The position numbers and the translations under genes are program-made. From Opitutia bacterium (GTDB lineage Bacteria > Verrucomicrobiota > Verrucomicrobiia > Opitutales > Coraliomargaritaceae), in the NCBI GenBank assembly GCA_018663485.1, contig JABJQI010000090.1:1-9359 (forward strand): a DNA stretch of 9,359 bases. The letters run 5' to 3'. Below the pieces are notes generated by a model. That model saw only the letters and a program-made list of their open reading frames with translations, was not told the DNA's origin and did not search any database. Positions 7,279 through 9,359 of the stretch are shown here, one piece after another (position 1 is the stretch's first letter; each line of letters begins with the position of its first letter).

Positions 7279-7979
7279 TAGATATCGACGGCACGGTAGC
7301 CGACCCCGCGAACGGTCTCAATCAAATGTGCATACGGGCCCAACTTTTCTCGCACACGACGTACGTGCGTGTCGACCGTGCGCGTCTCTATATCCGTGTC
7401 GTAGTTCCAAACAGCCACGAGCAAGTGCTCCCGCGACTGCACCCGCCCCTTGCGCTCCATCAGTAGTTGTAGCAAACGAAACTCGGTCGCAGTCAGGATC
7501 ACCTCAACGCCATCGATACTCAACTGATGTAACTCTGCATCAATCACCACCCCACTGATTTCGATACGCATGGACTTGCTAGTCTGAGTCACTGTCGCGC
7601 TACGTGCTAGAAGCTTCCCCACCCTAATCGAAAGCTCCTTCATGTTAAACGGCTTAGGCAAATAATCGTCCGCACCCAGCTCCAAGCCTTGAATCCGATC
7701 TTCGGTTTCACCACGCGCTGTCAGAAAAATGATAGGGACGTTCTTCAGTAACGGATCGGCGCGCGCCATGCGGCACAGCTGCAAACCACTCAGCTCAGGC
7801 ATCATGATATCAAAAATCATAATCTCAGGCTCAAAGTCGCGCGCAGTACTGGCAAATAACAAAGGATCATTCAATACCTGGCAGCGATAACCCTCCTGCT
7901 CGAATTTATACTTCAACAACTCTGTGACATCAGGCTCATCATCGACGACTAGGATACGCTGGGCTTTAAGAGTATGCAT
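7278..7979 (-). CDS. phoB: OmpR/PhoB-family response regulator
   Basis: This DNA-binding regulator is activated by the adjacent kinase. It has 233 residues. The receiver domain (8-124) has the acidic pair Asp13-Asp14, phospho-acceptor Asp57 in IFDIMMPELSG, the switch residue Thr87 in FLTARGE and Lys109 in YLPKPFN. The winged-helix domain (about 136-233) carries the recognition helix TVDTHVRRVREKLG (201-214) and the wing ending IETVRGVGYR (220-229), which is diagnostic for the OmpR/PhoB class. The protein resembles PhoB most, helped by its PhoR-like partner, but other OmpR-class regulators have the same layout. It is the first gene of the two-gene operon; the 255 bases upstream hold a Pho-box-like repeat. 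No Shine-Dalgarno sequence precedes the ATG. Confidence 0.88.
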   Translation of the reverse strand: MHTLKAQRILVVDDEPDVTELLKYKFEQEGYRCQVLNDPLLFASTARDFEPEIMIFDIMMPELSGLQLCRMARADPLLKNVPIIFLTARGETEDRIQGLELGADDYLPKPFNMKELSIRVGKLLARSATVTQTSKSMRIEISGVVIDAELHQLSIDGVEVILTATEFRLLQLLMERKGRVQSREHLLVAVWNYDTDIETRTVDTHVRRVREKLGPYAHLIETVRGVGYRAVDI

Positions 7980-8133
7980 ACTATGGAATTAAGAGGAATG
8001 TATAACAAGCGTTCACCATCGAGAAGCAACGACCGATCTTTAGGCACTTACACATTTCGCTAAAACGAAAATAAGTCGCTCTACGTCAACGCATAAACAC
8101 TTAGGCAGAAGAGACTCAAGCGATTTTACCCAG

Positions 8134-8151
8134 CCGTCACACGATTGTCAC
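8134..8151 (+). promoter_or_regulatory. Pho-box-like direct repeat
   Basis: CCGTCAC, four bases, then TTGTCAC: two seven-base repeats with an 11-base period. The E. coli PhoB box is CTGTCAY repeated with 11-base spacing, so 12 of 14 repeat positions fit. It lies about 155 bases upstream of the PhoB-like regulator gene, and phoB autoregulation is known in other bacteria. Against it: the repeat runs on the strand opposite to the gene, is far from the start, and two short matches can arise by chance. Confidence 0.3.
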
Positions 8152-8186
8152 CGCCACGACACAAACACGCGCTCGATCCGTACGCG

Positions 8187-8209
8187 GCGCACGGCACAGC
8201 CTCGTGCGC
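8187..8209. repeat. Isolated 7-bp hairpin beside the tandem array
   Basis: GCGCACG (8187-8193) and CGTGCGC (8203-8209) pair perfectly around a nine-base loop. It sits between the Pho-box-like repeat and the tandem hairpin array. No T-run follows on either strand. Its sequence is not part of the 91-bp repeat unit. Confidence 0.4.
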
Positions 8210-8234
8210 TGTTTAGGGATCGGCGACCGAAATG

Positions 8235-8490
8235 AAGGAGTGTGGGCGACCCGCCCACATTGATCCTGCATAGCTGCAACGGAGGGCGAGTCGCCCTCCC
8301 TCCGTTAAAAAACCATGGTCCGCGAAAGGAGCGTGGGCGATCCGCCCACATTGATCCTGCGTGGCTGCAAAGGAGGGCGAGTCGCCCTCCCTCCTTTAAT
8401 AAACCATGGACCGCAAAAAGGAGTGTGGGCGACCCGCCCACATTGATCCTGCGTGGCTGCAAAGGAGGGCGAGTCGCCCTCCCTCCTTTA
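8235..8490. repeat. Three tandem copies of a 91/92-bp double-hairpin element
   Basis: The unit begins at GGAG positions 8237, 8328 and 8420 (periods 91 and 92 bases); the third copy stops after about 71 bases. Each unit has a first hairpin of GTGGGCG, a 3-base loop and CGCCCAC (8242-8258, 8333-8349, 8425-8441). A nearly constant linker follows. The second structure can pair as GGAGGGCG with CGCCCTCC, or as an outer 9-bp stem (8278-8286 with 8298-8306; 8369-8377 with 8389-8397; 8461-8469 with 8481-8489). One outer pair is C-G in copy 1 and A-T in copies 2 and 3. Copies end in a CCATGG segment except the last. Open frames on both strands here are repeats of the same peptide and are not genes. 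The element resembles a tandemly amplified REP or MITE-like sequence. Confidence 0.85.
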
Positions 8491-8529
8491 AAGCAAGCGA
8501 CAGGTGACTACAGCCTGTGGTAAAACGGC
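8491..8529. other. Short spacer after the 197-residue gene
   Basis: These 39 bases separate the stop codon of the gene at 8530-9123 from the tandem array. ACAGG and CCTGT (8500-8518) can form a 5-bp stem with a nine-base loop, a possible but weak transcript end on the minus strand because no T-run follows. Confidence 0.3.
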
Positions 8530-9123
8530 CTAATCCGCTCGCAGCGGTATCGGCGGCGGCGCATTCGGCAAGCGCCCAGCACTGCTAGCAGAGATCGGCG
8601 CTGGTGCGATGCTTGGCGCCGCGGCGCCCTTGGTAAACCCAGCGCCACTGGCACAGGCAAAAATTCGGTCGTCGGACGCGCGGAACGAGACTTGCATCCC
8701 TCCACTGCGAGCGCACAACGTCTGCACCGCTTGTGGATCAAAGCGGAACCACGCCGGTGCCTCACGCAGCGGCTCAACACTGCCGGCCACCAGACCGAAG
8801 GCATTTTCATCGCGCAAGTACTGCAGCAGCGCTGGCGACGGATCGACGATCAAAAACCACTGCCAACGGCTGACGCCTTCGGCATCGTGCCATTCGTGCC
8901 GCTCGGCCTTTAAAATGCGATCCTCGGCCGAAGGACGCCGCCAAAAAGCACGCTTGAATACTTCCTCCGCCTCCTGCTCGACCGCGCTCGGCGGATCGGA
9001 TTCCCAGACAATCTCCGGCGATGCCTCCTCACTTGGCACAGCAGGCGTCGCCCCCTGCCGCCCCTGCCACAGCCAAGCAGCGATGCACAGGCACAGCAGA
9101 AGGGTCGCCATTCGCCCGAACAT
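8530..9123 (-). CDS. Hypothetical membrane-anchored or exported protein
   Basis: I do not recognise the family. The 197 residues start with a hydrophobic helix (about 3-19, ATLLLCLCIAAWLW) that could be a signal anchor; a following RQG may mark the membrane exit, and no clear lipobox is seen. A Pro/Glu-rich acidic linker (24-55) leads to a compact central region (about 55-165). That region has a Trp/Arg-rich stretch AFWRRPSAEDRILKAERHEW (59-78), the strand-like SRWQWFLIVDPSPALLQYL (85-103) and two cysteines (137 and 157). The last 35 residues are Ala/Pro-rich and probably disordered. Base composition is more G+C-rich than the atp genes. Its ATG overlaps the stop of the upstream gene by one base (TAATG), so the two are translated together and are likely to act together, probably at the cell envelope. 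Its 3' end is 39 bases from the tandem hairpin array. Confidence 0.75.
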   Translation of the reverse strand: MFGRMATLLLCLCIAAWLWQGRQGATPAVPSEEASPEIVWESDPPSAVEQEAEEVFKRAFWRRPSAEDRILKAERHEWHDAEGVSRWQWFLIVDPSPALLQYLRDENAFGLVAGSVEPLREAPAWFRFDPQAVQTLCARSGGMQVSFRASDDRIFACASGAGFTKGAAAPSIAPAPISASSAGRLPNAPPPIPLRAD

Positions 9124-9359
9124 TAGTTGCCGGAATGTGAGTAAGTGCGCAGAAAGAGCTTGATGTCTTCCACGCTGCGAACAAAGCGGGTGAGTCCTTC
9201 CTGTTCATCATTGAGCAATGTGTAGGCGGGAATCACGAGTTTCCACTGGGTATTCCAGACACTGCGCCCGATTAGGCGGCTATTGGTGTATTCCGCCGGA
9301 ATGATGCTGTAGAAGAACGCAGGGTCGTCCACCGCACGGAAGGCCTGGTGCTTGCGCAG
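9123..9359 (-). CDS. Hypothetical protein, N-terminus cut by window edge
   Basis: Only the last 78 residues are visible. The frame is open to the right edge, so the GTG at 9332 is probably internal and not the true start. The visible end is polar and evenly mixed, like a folded soluble domain: PAFFYSIIPAEYTNSRLIG, then SVWNTQWKLVIPAYTLL, ending VRSVEDIKLFLRTYSHSGN. No signature of a known family is visible to me. The stop codon overlaps the ATG of the next gene by one base, indicating an operon with the 197-residue protein. It might be a large envelope protein, but that cannot be judged from this piece. Confidence 0.7.
   Translation of the reverse strand: MRKHQAFRAVDDPAFFYSIIPAEYTNSRLIGRSVWNTQWKLVIPAYTLLNDEQEGLTRFVRSVEDIKLFLRTYSHSGN

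Larger units (their letters stand above)
7980..8234. promoter_or_regulatory. Upstream region of the two-component operon
   Basis: This gene-free stretch should contain the promoter of the response regulator gene. I see no strong sigma-70 promoter; the nearest candidate pair on the minus strand (TTGCTT 8029-8024, TTATAC 8005-8000, 18-base spacing) is poor. There is a small dyad TTTCG-CTAAAA-CGAAA (8055-8070). A direct repeat at 8134-8151 resembles a Pho box. A perfect 7-bp hairpin, GCGCACG with CGTGCGC, spans 8187-8209. No protein-like open frame is present. Confidence 0.4.

Noticed and set aside
8000..8029. Sigma-70 promoter TTGCTT / TTATAC for the response regulator gene
   Set aside because: Both hexamers match the consensus poorly; not stronger than chance in this composition.
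8235..8490. CRISPR array
   Set aside because: The whole unit including the would-be spacer is repeated, with only three copies and a 91/92-base period; there are no variable spacers and no cas genes.
8148..8523. Open frames on both strands across the tandem array (8148-8462 minus, 8242-8523 plus)
   Set aside because: Their peptides simply repeat with the 91/92-bp unit, and both strands are open because the repeat is palindromic and G+C-rich; composition is not protein-like.

Overview
The window reads as chromosomal DNA of a Gram-negative bacterium, most likely a marine Verrucomicrobiota of the class Opitutae (Puniceicoccales / Coraliomargarita-like). That placement is an inference from the look of the proteins: signal-peptide-bearing ATP synthase a and b subunits, a short delta subunit, start sites without Shine-Dalgarno sequences, and GTAGCGA-type palindromic repeats. 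I could not run a search to confirm it. All recognised genes except one lie on the minus strand, so transcription mostly runs from high to low coordinates.

From right to left: (1) 8530-9359 holds two coupled genes of unknown function, an upstream protein cut by the window edge and a 197-residue membrane-anchored or exported protein. (2) 7980-8529 is a 550-base gene-free stretch. It contains a 91/92-bp tandem repeat in three copies, each copy able to form two strong hairpins, plus a single hairpin and a Pho-box-like direct repeat. (3) 5989-7979 is a two-component system, an OmpR/PhoB-type response regulator followed by a PhoR-like histidine kinase, joined by a TAATG stop/start overlap. (4) 5671-5988 is a gene-free spacer with three short GTAGCGA-headed palindromes next to the kinase stop codon. 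(5) 5074-5670 is trmB, a tRNA (guanine-46-N7) methyltransferase. (6) 4702-4932 is a small plus-strand gene for a tail-anchored membrane protein, divergent from the ATP synthase operon. (7) 1-4491 is the F-type ATP synthase operon in the order atpB-atpE-atpF-atpH-atpA-atpG (a, c, b, delta, alpha, gamma). The last gene is cut by the left edge; atpD and atpC would be expected beyond it.

The operon encodes the membrane motor (a, c, b) and most of F1. Around atpE the message has an A/U-rich unstructured leader upstream and a stable C(UUCG)G hairpin downstream. This suits a gene whose product is needed in about ten or more copies per enzyme. The c subunit has the proton-type carboxylate site rather than the sodium-binding pattern.

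I see no phage, CRISPR array, tRNA, rRNA, insertion sequence or obvious new defence system. The least explained content is the tandem hairpin array (8235-8490), the REP-like palindromes (5878-5988), the short delta subunit, and the three small or unrecognised proteins.
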